NCBI GenBank assembly: GCA_033558025.1
Contig: JAUCEF010000056.1
Location: forward strand, 1 to 40,347
Direction of reading: 5' to 3'
DNA from: Phytophthora sp. 'mugwort'
Taxonomy: Eukaryota; Oomycota; Peronosporomycetes; Peronosporales; Peronosporaceae
Length of the DNA stretch: 40,347 nucleotides
The notes beneath the pieces were generated by a model. It saw nothing but the letters and a program-made list of their open reading frames with translations, searched no databases and had not been told where the DNA came from. Below, piece after piece: positions 1 through 9,368 of the stretch. The position numbers were made by a program, and so were the translations under genes. Numbering within the stretch: the stretch's first letter is position 1; every line of letters begins with the position of its first letter.

Positions 1-350
1 TATCTTGTTTTATCTGATATCCATTCTTTATTAATATTAAAATTAGTTTTAGGTAAAATACGTATAATTTCATTATTAAAAATATCAATTTTAATATTTG
101 AACCAATACTATCTAAAATAGCAATACCCTCTTTTTTTTTTAATTCCCAAGAACGTGCTTTAAAAGTATAGGGTTTAGAAGTTAATGCACCAACAGGACA
201 TAAATCTACTAAATTACCAGAAAATTCGGATTTAAAAATATTTGAAGAATAAAAATTAATTTCAGTTTTATTACCACGACCTGTTGTACCTAAACCGTCA
301 ATTCCACAAATTTCATTAGCAAAACGTACACAACGTGTACAATGAATACA
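1..350 (-). pseudogene. nad11: nad11 fragment in an inverted repeat arm
   Basis: Reverse complement of 36739-37088 inside the complete nad11. Both ends and the homopolymers I checked agree, and both stretches are 350 bases long. The similarity stops sharply at 350/351, beside the cob stop codon, and corresponds to nad11 codons 146 to about 261, starting at the first Cys codon of the N4 cluster. It has no start codon and runs off the window. It is best read as the far end of the second inverted-repeat arm rather than a functional gene. Confidence 0.9.
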
Positions 351-357
351 ATTTAAA

Positions 358-1532
358 TTATTTATTTTTATTTATTAAAGATTTTTTATTAATATTATAA
401 CGTACTAAATAAGTTTCTAATTTACCTAAAAATGGTATAATTATTATAAAAAAAAAAAAATAATAAATCATACTTATAATACCAATTTCAGTATAAGGAT
501 ATTCAACTGGACATTGTCCAACCCAACCTAATAATAAAAAAGCTATAACTAATAACCAATAACAAATTTTAAATATAGGTCTAAAAGCTGTACTTCTAAT
601 TTCAGATGAATTTGTAAAAGGTATTGTTAATAAAATAAGTAATGAACCAAACATAGCTATAACACCGCCAATTTTATTAGGAATAGATCTTAAAATTGCA
701 TAAAACGGTAAAAAATACCATTCTGGTACGATATGTAAAGGTGTTTTCATTGGATTTGCTTCAATATAATTATCGGGATGACCTAATGTATTAGGATAAA
801 AAAAAATAAAAATAAAGAAAATCAAAAATAAGATCATTAATCCAAATAAATCTTTAGTATAAAAATATGGATAAAAAGGTATATTTTCATTTTTTAATGT
901 AATACCTAAAGGATTATTTGAACCAACTTCATGTAATAAAATTAAATGTATCAATACGGCACCCACAATTATAAAAGGTAATGTAAAATGTAAACTAAAA
1001 AAACGATTTAATGTTGGATTATCAACAGCAAATCCGCCCCAAAGCCAATCAACAATATCTTTTCCTATTAAGGGTATTGCAGAAAATAAATTAGTAATAA
1101 CAGTTGCACCCCAAAAACTCATTTGTCCCCAAGGTAAAACATAACCCATAAAAGCTGTAGCCATCATTAAAATAAAAATAATTACACCAGAAGACCATAT
1201 AGCTTCTCTTGGTGTGATATAAGAACCATAATATAAACCACGAAAAATATGAATATATACAACAATAAAAAAAAAGATGCTCCATTTGCATGTGTATATC
1301 TAATTAACCAACCATTATTTACATCTCTCATAATATGTTCAACACTATTAAAAGCTAAATCAATATGTGGAGTATAATGCATTGCTAAAAAAATACCTGT
1401 TAAAATTTGTATTACTAACATAATACCAGCTAACGAACCGAATCCAAAAAAATAATTTAAATTAATAGGTGTAGGATAATCTATTAAATGATTATTAAGA
1501 ATCGCAAATAATGATTTTTTATTCCATCTCAT
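358..1532 (-). CDS. cob: Apocytochrome b (cob), reading frame broken once
   Basis: Central subunit of complex III in the inner membrane, binding two b hemes and forming the quinol sites. The N-terminal part (about 88 codons to the break) starts MRWNKKS and carries the GSLAG, AMHYTPH and YTHANGAS motifs with heme-ligand His. The rest carries [28 protein letters not shown] and PEWYFLP. The two parts lie in different frames; adding one base in the nine-A run at 1267-1275 joins them into about 391 residues, the usual length. I took the start at 1532, because the upstream ATG at 1562 adds ten residues not usual in cytochrome b. Either an assembly error or a real lesion. Confidence 0.93.
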
Positions 1533-1579
1533 AATATGAAATGAAAAATTACCTAAAAGCAAAAATAATTAATAAAATA

Positions 1580-2146
1580 TTACATATTTATTTTATTATT
1601 CCAAGGATTATTAAATTCAAATAATCGGTATTGTTGTGATAAATTAATGGGTTCATAAACAACACGTTTTTTTAATTCATTATAAAAAATTTCTAAAAAA
1701 CCACTTAAAGGGAAATCTTTACGTAAAGGATGTCCTTCAAAACCATAATCTGTTAAAATCCGTCTTAAATCGGGATGGTATAAAAAAAAAATACCAAACA
1801 TATCCCAAACTTCTCTTTCACACCAATTGGCTGATTGATATATTTTTATAATTGAATCTACCGGTTGTAATTCATTAATTATTATTTTAATTTTTAAACG
1901 ACTATTAAAACGAATACTTAATAAATTATAAATTATTTCAAAACGTTTTTTTTTATTAATATAATCTATAACACAAATTTCTGATAATACTTTAAATTGA
2001 GTATTTGTATGATTTTTTAAAAAAAATAAAATAGGAATTAAATTTTTTGTAGAAATATTTATACATAATTCATTTTTATATAAAGTATAATTTATTATTG
2101 GTAAAATCTGTAATAAATATTGACTAAATTTTTTTAATACTTTCAT
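1580..2146 (-). CDS. nad9: NADH dehydrogenase subunit 9
   Basis: Peripheral-arm subunit of complex I (30 kDa, NuoC family), 188 codons. Typical signatures are visible: the ANWCEREVWDMFGIFF stretch followed by HPDLRRILTDYGFEGHPLRKDFP, which is the family's conserved C-terminal block. It lies 47 bases upstream of cob in transcription order, on the same strand, and is separated from atp9 by a palindrome-rich spacer. Length is normal for the mitochondrial form. No oddities. Confidence 0.96.
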   Translation of the reverse strand: MKVLKKFSQYLLQILPIINYTLYKNELCINISTKNLIPILFFLKNHTNTQFKVLSEICVIDYINKKKRFEIIYNLLSIRFNSRLKIKIIINELQPVDSIIKIYQSANWCEREVWDMFGIFFLYHPDLRRILTDYGFEGHPLRKDFPLSGFLEIFYNELKKRVVYEPINLSQQYRLFEFNNPWNNKINM

Positions 2147-2155
2147 AAATAAAAA

Positions 2156-2179
2156 ATAATTATAAATATTTATAATTAT
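2156..2179. repeat. 24-bp perfect palindrome between atp9 and nad9
   Basis: Bases 2156-2167 are the exact reverse complement of 2168-2179, and part of the sequence repeats directly to about 2193. A second perfect palindrome of 20 bp lies at 2266-2285. Both sit in a spacer with no tRNA, so they may fold as processing hairpins in the transcript; in DNA this A+T-rich such palindromes can also arise by chance. Confidence 0.5.
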
Positions 2180-2309
2180 AAATATTTATATATTAAAAAA
2201 ATAAATAATTTTTTTTCTAAAATAAATACTATAACCAGTATTAGTATATATATAACATAAAATACGATAAAAATTAATTTTTATCATATTTTTCAGGATT
2301 TAATTTTAA

Positions 2310-2576
<267 letters not shown>

Positions 2577-2776
2577 TTAAAGAATAAACTTTTTTAGAAT
2601 ATTTAATTATATAAAAAATTTTAAATTATATATAATATTATTATATACTTTAACTAATTTTAAATTAAAATATAATTTTATTAAAAAAAATTATATTAAA
2701 ATTAATATAGTTAAAATAATTTTATAAAAATTTTTTTAATTTAATAACAATAAATTTTTTTATATTTTTAAATAAT

Positions 2777-3130
2777 TTACCATTCTAAAGCATCACTACA
2801 CCAAATATAAATAAAACCTATAACTAATTCAACTAAAAATTCAATCATAGTCCAAAATCCCCATGAAAAATTTGAACTTAAAGTTAAAACCCAAGGAAAA
2901 ATAAAAACAGCTTCTAAATCAAAAATAATAAAAAGGATAGCTACTAAATAAAATTTTACATCAAAAATTTTTCTAGCATCATCATAAGGATTAAATCCAC
3001 ATTCATAGGCTGTTAACTTTTCTAAATCATCTTTTTGTTTAATTAAACTAAAAGATAAAATGAAAATTAAAATTGATAAAAATAAACTTAATATTAAGAA
3101 TATAAAAATATTTGAATAATTTAATAACAT
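2777..3130 (-). CDS. nad3: NADH dehydrogenase subunit 3
   Basis: Membrane subunit of complex I, 117 codons. The conserved quinone-site loop YECGFNPYDDAR with its Cys is present, followed by FYLVAILFIIFDLEAVFIFPW. The frame is open upstream through a tRNA gene, so I chose the ATG at 3130 (MLLNYSN), which lies after the tRNA-Asp and gives a normal N-terminus. A 239-base A+T-rich spacer with no visible gene follows before atp9. Confidence 0.96.
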   Translation of the reverse strand: MLLNYSNIFIFLILSLFLSILIFILSFSLIKQKDDLEKLTAYECGFNPYDDARKIFDVKFYLVAILFIIFDLEAVFIFPWVLTLSSNFSWGFWTMIEFLVELVIGFIYIWCSDALEW

Positions 3131-3164
3131 ATTTATAAATTTTTTTAAATATAATAAATTTAAA

Positions 3165-3238
3165 CGGAAAAAACGGGACTTGAACCCGCGACTTATAGCG
3201 TGACAAGCTACCACTCTAACCAACTGAGCTATTTTTCC
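3165..3238 (-). tRNA. trnD: tRNA-Asp (GTC)
   Basis: Cloverleaf seen on the minus strand: GGAAAAA acceptor, anticodon stem GTAGC/GCTAT around loop TTGTCAC, and T arm with TTCAAGT. It separates atp6 from nad3. Confidence 0.93.
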
Positions 3239-3274
3239 AATATAAAATATTATATCTTATTTTTGTATATTTTA

Positions 3275-3994
3275 TTAATGTAAATTTAAAGCATCATTTA
3301 TATACATACACGTTAAAATCGTAAACACATATGCCTGAATTAAAGCTACAGCAATTTCTAAACCAACCAATAATACAATAATTATTAATGGAATAAAATG
3401 TGCCATAAAAATAAAACTATTTACATTTAACATAGCCCAAGCAAAACCTGCAATTACTTTTAATAAAGTATGTCCAGCCATCATATTTGCAAATAATCGT
3501 ACAGGTAAACTAATTACACGAAAAATGTATGAAACTAATTCAATAGGTACTAAGATGGGAACTAATGCTATACTTGCACCACTAGGTAATAATAAATTTA
3601 AAAAATTAAATTTATGTTTTTTAATTCCAATTAAATTAAAACCTAAATAAATTGTTAATGCTAAAGTAAACGTAATAATTAAATGACTTGTTATAGTAAA
3701 ACTGTATGGAATCATTCCTATTAAATTACATAATAAAATAAAAAAAAAAACAACAAAAATTAATGAAACAAAATATTTACCAGCTTTTCCTATACTAGAA
3801 TAAGTTAATTCAATTGTAATATTAAAAATCATTTCAAAAATTTGTTGAAAACGTGTTGGAATAAATTTAGTTTTTATACATGTAAATATATATAAATAAA
3901 CTAAACCTATTACTAAAATTAAAGAAGCATTAGTAAATACAAAAGGTATTTGAAAAATAGGTAAAATTTCAAATTGTTCTAAAGGACTAACCAT
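3275..3994 (-). CDS. atp6: ATP synthase subunit a (subunit 6)
   Basis: Membrane stator subunit forming the proton half-channels with the c ring, 239 codons. The essential Arg is at about residue 166 in SLPVRLFANMMAGH, and the last helix carries LEIAVALIQAYVFTIL. Several hydrophobic helices cover the length. It follows cox3 by 24 bases on the same strand and precedes tRNA-Asp and nad3. Length is typical, with no long presequence. Confidence 0.97.
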   Translation of the reverse strand: MVSPLEQFEILPIFQIPFVFTNASLILVIGLVYLYIFTCIKTKFIPTRFQQIFEMIFNITIELTYSSIGKAGKYFVSLIFVVFFFILLCNLIGMIPYSFTITSHLIITFTLALTIYLGFNLIGIKKHKFNFLNLLLPSGASIALVPILVPIELVSYIFRVISLPVRLFANMMAGHTLLKVIAGFAWAMLNVNSFIFMAHFIPLIIIVLLVGLEIAVALIQAYVFTILTCMYINDALNLH

Positions 3995-4018
3995 AAAAAT
4001 TATTAATTTTTTAATAAA

Positions 4019-4934
4019 TTAATTACCTCCCCACCAGTAAACTGCTACAAATAAAAATAACCAAACAACATCTACAAAATGCCAATACCAAGCTGCAGCT
4101 TCAAAACCGAAATGATGTTGTTTTGTAAAATGATGATTAATTAATCTAATAGTACTTACTATAATAAAAATAGTACCTACAATAACGTGAATACCATGAA
4201 AACCTGTTAATAAAAAAAAAGTTGTACCATAAATACTATCAGAAATTGAAAAAGTACTTTCAATATATTCATAGGCTTGAATTAAAGTAAAAAAAAAAGC
4301 TAATAAAATTGTAATAATTAAACTTAAAATAGCATTTTTTCTATCACCAAAAACTATTGAATGGTGTGCCCAAGTAATAGTTGCCCCAGATGATAATAAT
4401 ATTACAGTATTTAATAAAGGAATACCCCAAGCATTAACAGTTTCAATACCTAATGGTGGCCATAAAGATCCAATTTCAGGTGTTGGTGCTAAAGCTGAAT
4501 GAAAAAAAGCCCAAAAAAAAACTAACAAAAAATAGTAATTCACTAAAAATAAATAAAAGCATACCATTTCTTAAACCTAATTGTACTTGTTTAGTATGTT
4601 GACCTTCATATACAGCTTCTCTAACTATATCACGAAACCAAGTATACATTGTTAAAATAATCATTAAAAATCCTGTTAAAATTAAGAAATTACTGCCAAT
4701 ATAACCATGAAAATACATAGCACCACCAAAAGTTAAAAAAAAAAGTCCAAAAGAAATTATAAAAGGCCAAGGACTTGGATCTACTAAATGATAAGGATGT
4801 TTTTGTGTATTTTGTATATTATTACTAATTTCTTTTAAAATTTTTAAATCATTTTGAAATTTATCGATATTAGAATCATTTGTTGTAGTTTCTATTTGTA
4901 AATTTTTTTTATTAATATAATAATAATTTTTCAT
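4019..4934 (-). CDS. cox3: Cytochrome c oxidase subunit 3 (cox3), reading frame broken once
   Basis: Core membrane subunit of complex IV. The first part (from 4934) has [29 protein letters not shown] and [13 protein letters not shown]. The second part has [41 protein letters not shown] and [13 protein letters not shown] to the stop at 4019. They lie in different frames. Removing one base from the nine-A run at 4513-4521 gives the expected SFFWAFFHS junction, so one extra base is present. The N-terminus has about 45 residues before HPYHL, with no internal Met that would give the usual short start. Confidence 0.94.
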
Positions 4935-4994
4935 AAGAATTTTATAATTTGTAATAATTAATTATTTAATGATAAATAATGTATTTTAAAAAAA

Positions 4995-5426
4995 TTAATC
5001 AAAAATAAGATTAAATTTTAATTTTTTTATATTTTTATAATATTGTTTTTTTGTATTGATTGTTTTACTTTTATTTTTTGAAGTTTGAATAATTTCGTTT
5101 GTTATGTTTTTTAAATTTGCATTTAAAAGTAACCACGATATCGATTTTTTAATTTGTTTATCTTCATTTAAAAGCATTAAAAAATATCTATCTTTTTTTT
5201 TTTTTTTTTTATTTCGTTTTTTATTTGGAATACTTATTGCTTTTAATTTCGGTAATAAATTTTCAATTGATTTAAATAAAATAAAATTCGGTTTTTGTTT
5301 TGTAATTTTTTTTAAAGTAATTAAAATATTTATAAATATGTTTTCAGAACAAGTTTTTTTTCCTTTTTTTAATAACATATTTATAAATAATTTTTTTATT
5401 TTATACTCTTCGTATTTTAGTTCCAT
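4995..5426 (-). CDS. rps7: Ribosomal protein S7
   Basis: Small-subunit head protein binding the 3' domain of the SSU rRNA, about 143 codons. [19 protein letters not shown] at the N-terminus and a C-terminal [12 protein letters not shown] block match the family; the central basic segment is very lysine-rich because of a long A run. It starts at the ATG at 5426, inside the 3' end of rps12. As the sequence stands the rps12 frame reads straight into rps7, but this looks like the result of one missing base rather than a true fusion. Confidence 0.88.
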   Translation of the reverse strand: MELKYEEYKIKKLFINMLLKKGKKTCSENIFINILITLKKITKQKPNFILFKSIENLLPKLKAISIPNKKRNKKKKKKDRYFLMLLNEDKQIKKSISWLLLNANLKNITNEIIQTSKNKSKTINTKKQYYKNIKKLKFNLIFD

Positions 5427-5780
5427 ATTTTGATCTTGATGTTTTCGAGAATAAATCCCTAATAAATCATATTTACCACGAATTACATGATATTTTACTC
5501 CAGGTAAATCTTTTACACGACCTCCTCTAACTAATACTATTGAATGTTCTTGTAAAGTATGACCAATACCTGGAATATAAGTAATTATTGTATACCTACT
5601 AGATAGGTGTACTTTTGCTACTTTACGCATAGCAGAATTTGGTTTTTTAGGTGTTGTATTATAAACTTTTAAACAAATACCTTTACGTTGAGGACATTGT
5701 TTTAAAGCTGGACTTTTATTTCTTTTTTTTTTTTCTAAACGTTTTTGTTTTTTTAAAAATAATTGATTAATTGTTGACAT
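5401..5780 (-). CDS. rps12: Ribosomal protein S12, frame broken near the 3' end
   Basis: Decoding-site protein of the small subunit. [35 protein letters not shown] and [17 protein letters not shown] are all diagnostic. After GIYSRK the open frame loses similarity and runs into rps7. If one A is added to the four-A run at 5442-5445, the next frame gives [13 protein letters not shown] and a stop at 5401-5403. That is the conserved S12 tail (RSKYGxK) and a normal length of about 126 residues. The corrected gene overlaps rps7 by 26 bases. Start ATG at 5780 chosen; the longer frame upstream is tRNA-Val sequence. Confidence 0.92.
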
Positions 5781-5797
5781 ATTATTTGTTATTTTAT

Positions 5798-5870
5798 TGA
5801 ATAATAACGGACTCGAACCGCTAACATTTTCGGTGTAAACGAAATACTCTACCAATTGAGTTAATTATTC
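5798..5870 (-). tRNA. trnV: tRNA-Val (TAC)
   Basis: Acceptor GAATAAT/ATTATTC, anticodon stem TTTCG/CGAAA around loop TTTACAC, T loop TTCGAGT. First of four tightly packed tRNAs between rps12 and rps10. Confidence 0.93.
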
Positions 5871-5872
5871 AT

Positions 5873-5946
5873 TGGGCCTAAGTAGATTTGAACTACTGAC
5901 TTTACACTTATCAGGCGTATACTCTAACCAACTGAGTTATAGGCCC
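5873..5946 (-). tRNA. trnI(gau): tRNA-Ile (GAT)
   Basis: Acceptor starts GGGCCTA; anticodon stem TACGC/GTGTA around loop CTGATAA; T loop TTCAAAT. It reads ATT and ATC. Confidence 0.93.
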
Positions 5947-5948
5947 TT

Positions 5949-6020
5949 TTGAAGTAAAAGGATTCGAACCTTTGATTTTCCGTACCAAAAACGGAGGCCT
6001 TACCACTTGGCTATACTTCA
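5949..6020 (-). tRNA. trnQ: tRNA-Gln (TTG)
   Basis: Acceptor TGAAGTA/TACTTCA, anticodon stem TCCGT/ACGGA around loop TTTTGGT, T loop TTCGAAT. Complete cloverleaf. Confidence 0.93.
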
Positions 6021-6034
6021 AAATAAATAAAATA

Positions 6035-6108
6035 TATGCTTAGAAAGATTTGAACTTTCATTTTATAGATCCGCAATCTAACGCTTTATCCATTTAAGCT
6101 ATAAGCAT
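6035..6108 (-). tRNA. trnR(gcg): tRNA-Arg (GCG)
   Basis: Acceptor ATGCTTA/TAAGCAT, anticodon loop TTGCGGA, T loop TTCAAAT. The top pair of the anticodon stem is a U-U mismatch. A GCG anticodon reads CGT and CGC but not CGA by normal wobble, although CGA codons occur, for example in nad7. Confidence 0.87.
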
Positions 6109-6118
6109 AAGTTTAATT

Positions 6119-6445
6119 TTAATTTTTTTTTATAATTTTAATATTTATTAATGAATTTTTAGATAAAAATTTTTTAATTAAAACTAAAAAATTTAATAAA
6201 TAAAAAATATTTTTAAATTTTATATTAATTTTAGAAGTATAATTTTTATGAATAAAATGTTCACGTGATTTTTTATTTACATGGGGAGATCTTAATAATG
6301 TAAAAATTTTTTTTTTTTGTTTTGTTTGAAATACACCGGGTATTTGAATATTTTTGAATTTATTAATTTTTTTTAATTTTAATAAATTTTGTTTGAGTTG
6401 ATTTATTTTTTGAAATGATTTAAAAGTTATTCTTAAAAGATACAT
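6119..6445 (-). CDS. rps10: Ribosomal protein S10
   Basis: Small-subunit protein, 108 codons. The family signature is in the middle: PGVFQTKQKKKIFTLLRSPHVNKKSREHF, where RSPHVNKKSREHF is the conserved S10 block. The N-terminus (LLRITFKSF) matches the first strand of the fold. It sits between tRNA-Arg and tRNA-Phe on the same strand. The C-terminus is lysine-rich and poorly conserved, as expected in a genome this A+T-rich. Confidence 0.9.
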   Translation of the reverse strand: MYLLRITFKSFQKINQLKQNLLKLKKINKFKNIQIPGVFQTKQKKKIFTLLRSPHVNKKSREHFIHKNYTSKINIKFKNIFYLLNFLVLIKKFLSKNSLINIKIIKKN

Positions 6446-6461
6446 ATTTTAATAATAAAAT

Positions 6462-6535
6462 TGTCTGGAGGTGGATTTGAACCACCGACACAAAGATTTT
6501 CAGTCTTTTACTCTAACCAACTGAGCTATCCAAAC
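6462..6535 (-). tRNA. trnF: tRNA-Phe (GAA)
   Basis: Acceptor GTTTGGA/TCCAGAC, anticodon stem AAAGA/TCTTT around loop CTGAAAA, T loop TTCAAAT. It lies 6 bases from the nad2 stop. Confidence 0.93.
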
Positions 6536-6541
6536 TAAATA

Positions 6542-8035
6542 TTATATTAATAAATATAAATAAATTTTGTTTAAATTTATTAATATAATATTAGGATAAA
6601 TAAATAAAAATAAAATAAATTGAGTACTAATTAATAATATTATACTTTGACTTTTATTTATTTGTGAAATATACATTTTTCTAAATATTTTTTCAAAATA
6701 AATAATTTTAATTATTTTTAAATAATAAAAAGAGCTTAAAACACTTATAATAATACCAAAAAATACTAAACTAAAATAATTATTTTTAATAGCTGAAAAA
6801 AATATAAATAATTTTGAAAAAAAACCCGCTAATGGGGGTATACCAGCTAATGAAAAAATATTTATGATTATAATAATAGCAATTAATTTATTAATAGTAT
6901 ATATATTTGATAAATCTGTTAAATATTTAATTGGTTTATGATTGATATTTAAAGATAAATAAGAAGTCCATAAATTAATACTTGTTATAATATAAATTAT
7001 AATATATAATAAAATAAATGGAATATTATTTAACATATTTGAAGTAAATCCTATTAATATAAAACCTACATGACTTATTGCACTATAAGCTAATAATCTT
7101 TTGATTTTTTTTTGTTGTAATGCCGATAATGCACCGATTAACATAGATAAAAATGAAATAATATAAAAAAAAATTTCAAAGAAATATGAAATATTAAAAA
7201 AAATCTCAAAAAATAAACGAATTAAAATTCCTATAAAAGCAATTTTTGGTACAATAGCAAAAAAACTTGAAATATTATTTGGAGCACCTTCATATACATC
7301 AGGCAACCAAAAATGAAAAGGTGTAGCACCTATTTTAAATAAAATACCAACTAAAATAAAAATTAATCCATAAGATAAACTAATTAATATATTTATATTA
7401 TCTAAAAAATTTATATTTGATAATATTAAAAAAATATTATTAAAATTTAATGAACCTGTAATAGCATAAATTATTGAAGAACCAAATAGAATAAAACCTG
7501 AAGCAATTGATCCTAAAATAAAATATTTTAAACCAGCCTCAATTGATAATATCGATTTTTTTTGGGTGGATGTTAATATATAAAAACTTAAACTTTGTAA
7601 TTCAATTGCTAAATATAAAGTAATAAAATGATTTGCAGATACCAATAACATTAAACCCAATAATGATATTAACATTAATATATTAATTTCATATGAATTT
7701 ATTTTTTGTTGTATTAAATATTTTTGTTGTATTAAAAAACAAATAATTGTTAATAAAATTAAAATTATTTTAATAAATTGTGTAAAATTATTAATAAGTA
7801 ATACACCATTTAATATGTTACTTGAAATATTTGTTATATTTAACGTTAATATTAAAAGAATTAATAATAAATATATTATTATAGTAGTAATATTTTTAAT
7901 AATCAAAATTTTTTGAGCATTTTGATTTTTTTTATAAAAAACACCAAATAATAATAAAATTAATAAAAAAGTTGTTAAAAAAAATTCGGGGATAATAATT
8001 TCAAAATTATTATTAAAAATTTCCTGAAAAAACAT
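6542..8035 (-). CDS. nad2: NADH dehydrogenase subunit 2
   Basis: Proton-pumping membrane subunit of complex I, 497 codons. Core motifs of the antiporter-like family are present: LYLAIELQSLSFYILTS, EAGLKYFILGSIASGFILFG, GATPFHFWLPDVYEGAPNNISSFFAIVPK, LLAYSAISHVGFILIG and FSLAGIPPLAGFFSKLFIF. It is the first gene of the leftward block; its start faces nad7 across a 116-base divergent spacer. Confidence 0.97.
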   Translation of the reverse strand: MFFQEIFNNNFEIIIPEFFLTTFLLILLLFGVFYKKNQNAQKILIIKNITTIIIYLLLILLILTLNITNISSNILNGVLLINNFTQFIKIILILLTIICFLIQQKYLIQQKINSYEINILMLISLLGLMLLVSANHFITLYLAIELQSLSFYILTSTQKKSILSIEAGLKYFILGSIASGFILFGSSIIYAITGSLNFNNIFLILSNINFLDNINILISLSYGLIFILVGILFKIGATPFHFWLPDVYEGAPNNISSFFAIVPKIAFIGILIRLFFEIFFNISYFFEIFFYIISFLSMLIGALSALQQKKIKRLLAYSAISHVGFILIGFTSNMLNNIPFILLYIIIYIITSINLWTSYLSLNINHKPIKYLTDLSNIYTINKLIAIIIIINIFSLAGIPPLAGFFSKLFIFFSAIKNNYFSLVFFGIIISVLSSFYYLKIIKIIYFEKIFRKMYISQINKSQSIILLISTQFILFLFIYPNIILINLNKIYLYLLI

Positions 8036-8151
8036 AATGTAATAAAAGAAATAAATATTTTAAAAATACTTACTTACTATATATGCTATATATTTATAAA
8101 AAAATTAATTTATAAATATTATATTTTTATTAAAAAAAAAAAAAAAAAAAA
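8036..8151. promoter_or_regulatory. Divergent spacer between nad2 and nad7, candidate promoter region
   Basis: The leftward block (nad2 and on) and the rightward block (nad7 and on) both begin here, so transcription of each probably starts in or near these 116 bases. The spacer holds an ACTATATATGCTATATAT stretch and ends in an A tract of 21 bases (8132-8152) that includes the A of the nad7 ATG. No promoter consensus is known to me for this lineage; the call rests on layout only. Confidence 0.4.
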
Positions 8152-9330
8152 ATGTCATTAAAAAAAATTAAAAATTTTTCTATAAATTTTGGTCCACAAC
8201 ATCCAGCGGCTCATGGTGTTTTACGTTTAATTTTAGAATTAAACGGTGAAGTTGTTAAAAAAGCTGATTCACATATAGGTTTATTACATAGAGGTACAGA
8301 AAAATTAATTGAATATAAAAATTATTTACAGGCGTTACCTTATTTTGATCGTTTAGATTATGTATCTATGATGTGTCAAGAACATGCATATGTTTTGGCT
8401 ATTGAAAAATTATTAAATTGTGATATACCTTTACGAGCACAATATATAAGAGTTTTATTTTCAGAAATAACACGTATCTTAAATCATTTATTAGCTGTAT
8501 GTTGTCATGCTTTAGATGTAGGAGCTATGACACCTTATTTTTGGGGATTTGAAGAACGTGAGAAATTAATGGAATTTTATGAACGTGTTTCTGGTGCACG
8601 TATGCATGCAGCTTATTTTAGACCTGGAGGTGTTAATCAAGATTTGCCTAAAGGTTTGTTAAATGATATATATATTTTTTGTGAACAATTTAATACCCGT
8701 TTAGATGAAATTGAAGAAATGTTAACTAATAATAGAATTTGGAAACAAAGATTAGTAGATATTGGTATTATATCTGCTAAAGATGCTTTAAATTTTGGTT
8801 TTAGTGGTGTTATGTTACGTGGATCAGGTATTTCATGGGATTTACGTAAAACACAACCTTATGAAATTTATGATCAATTAAAATTTGATATACCTGTAGG
8901 TACAAATGGCGATTGTTATGATCGTTATTTAATTAGAATAGAAGAAATGCGACAATCAATTCGAATTATTTTGCAAGTACTTAATAAAATTCCCCAAGGT
9001 CCTATTAAATTAGATGATAAAAAAATTACAAATCCAAATAGAATTCAAATTAAAAATTCTATGGAGTCTTTAATTCATCATTTTAAATATTATTCAGAAA
9101 ATATTTGTGTAAATGCTGGTGAAACTTATACAGTTATTGAGGCACCTAAAGGTGAGTATGGTGTTTATTTAGTAGCAGATGGTACAAATAAACCCTACAG
9201 ATGTAAAATTAAATCACCAGGATTTTTACATTTACAAGCATTAGATTTTATAGCTAAAAATCATATGATTGCTGATGTTGTTACAATTATTGGTACTTTA
9301 GATGTTGTTTTTGGTGAAATTGATCGTTAA
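8152..9330 (+). CDS. nad7: NADH dehydrogenase subunit 7
   Basis: 49-kDa peripheral subunit of complex I that forms the quinone pocket with the PSST subunit, 392 codons. [47 protein letters not shown] and the C-terminal [12 protein letters not shown] are all conserved. In-frame CGA arginine codons occur at 8434 and 8950. The ATG directly follows a 20-base A run, so translation probably does not depend on an upstream ribosome-binding site. Confidence 0.98.
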   Translation: MSLKKIKNFSINFGPQHPAAHGVLRLILELNGEVVKKADSHIGLLHRGTEKLIEYKNYLQALPYFDRLDYVSMMCQEHAYVLAIEKLLNCDIPLRAQYIRVLFSEITRILNHLLAVCCHALDVGAMTPYFWGFEEREKLMEFYERVSGARMHAAYFRPGGVNQDLPKGLLNDIYIFCEQFNTRLDEIEEMLTNNRIWKQRLVDIGIISAKDALNFGFSGVMLRGSGISWDLRKTQPYEIYDQLKFDIPVGTNGDCYDRYLIRIEEMRQSIRIILQVLNKIPQGPIKLDDKKITNPNRIQIKNSMESLIHHFKYYSENICVNAGETYTVIEAPKGEYGVYLVADGTNKPYRCKIKSPGFLHLQALDFIAKNHMIADVVTIIGTLDVVFGEIDR

Positions 9331-9368
9331 TATTAATTATTAGAATAAAATTTTATTTTCAATAAATT

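Noticed and set aside
1091..1291. 66-codon ORF inside cob
   Set aside because: Out-of-frame overlap with cob across the frame break; not a separate gene.
1182..1562. Intron as the reason for the two-part cob
   Set aside because: The two parts are contiguous with no intervening sequence; one base explains the break.
5104..5433. 109-codon plus-strand Phe-rich ORF
   Set aside because: Antisense of the lysine-rich rps7; no independent signal.
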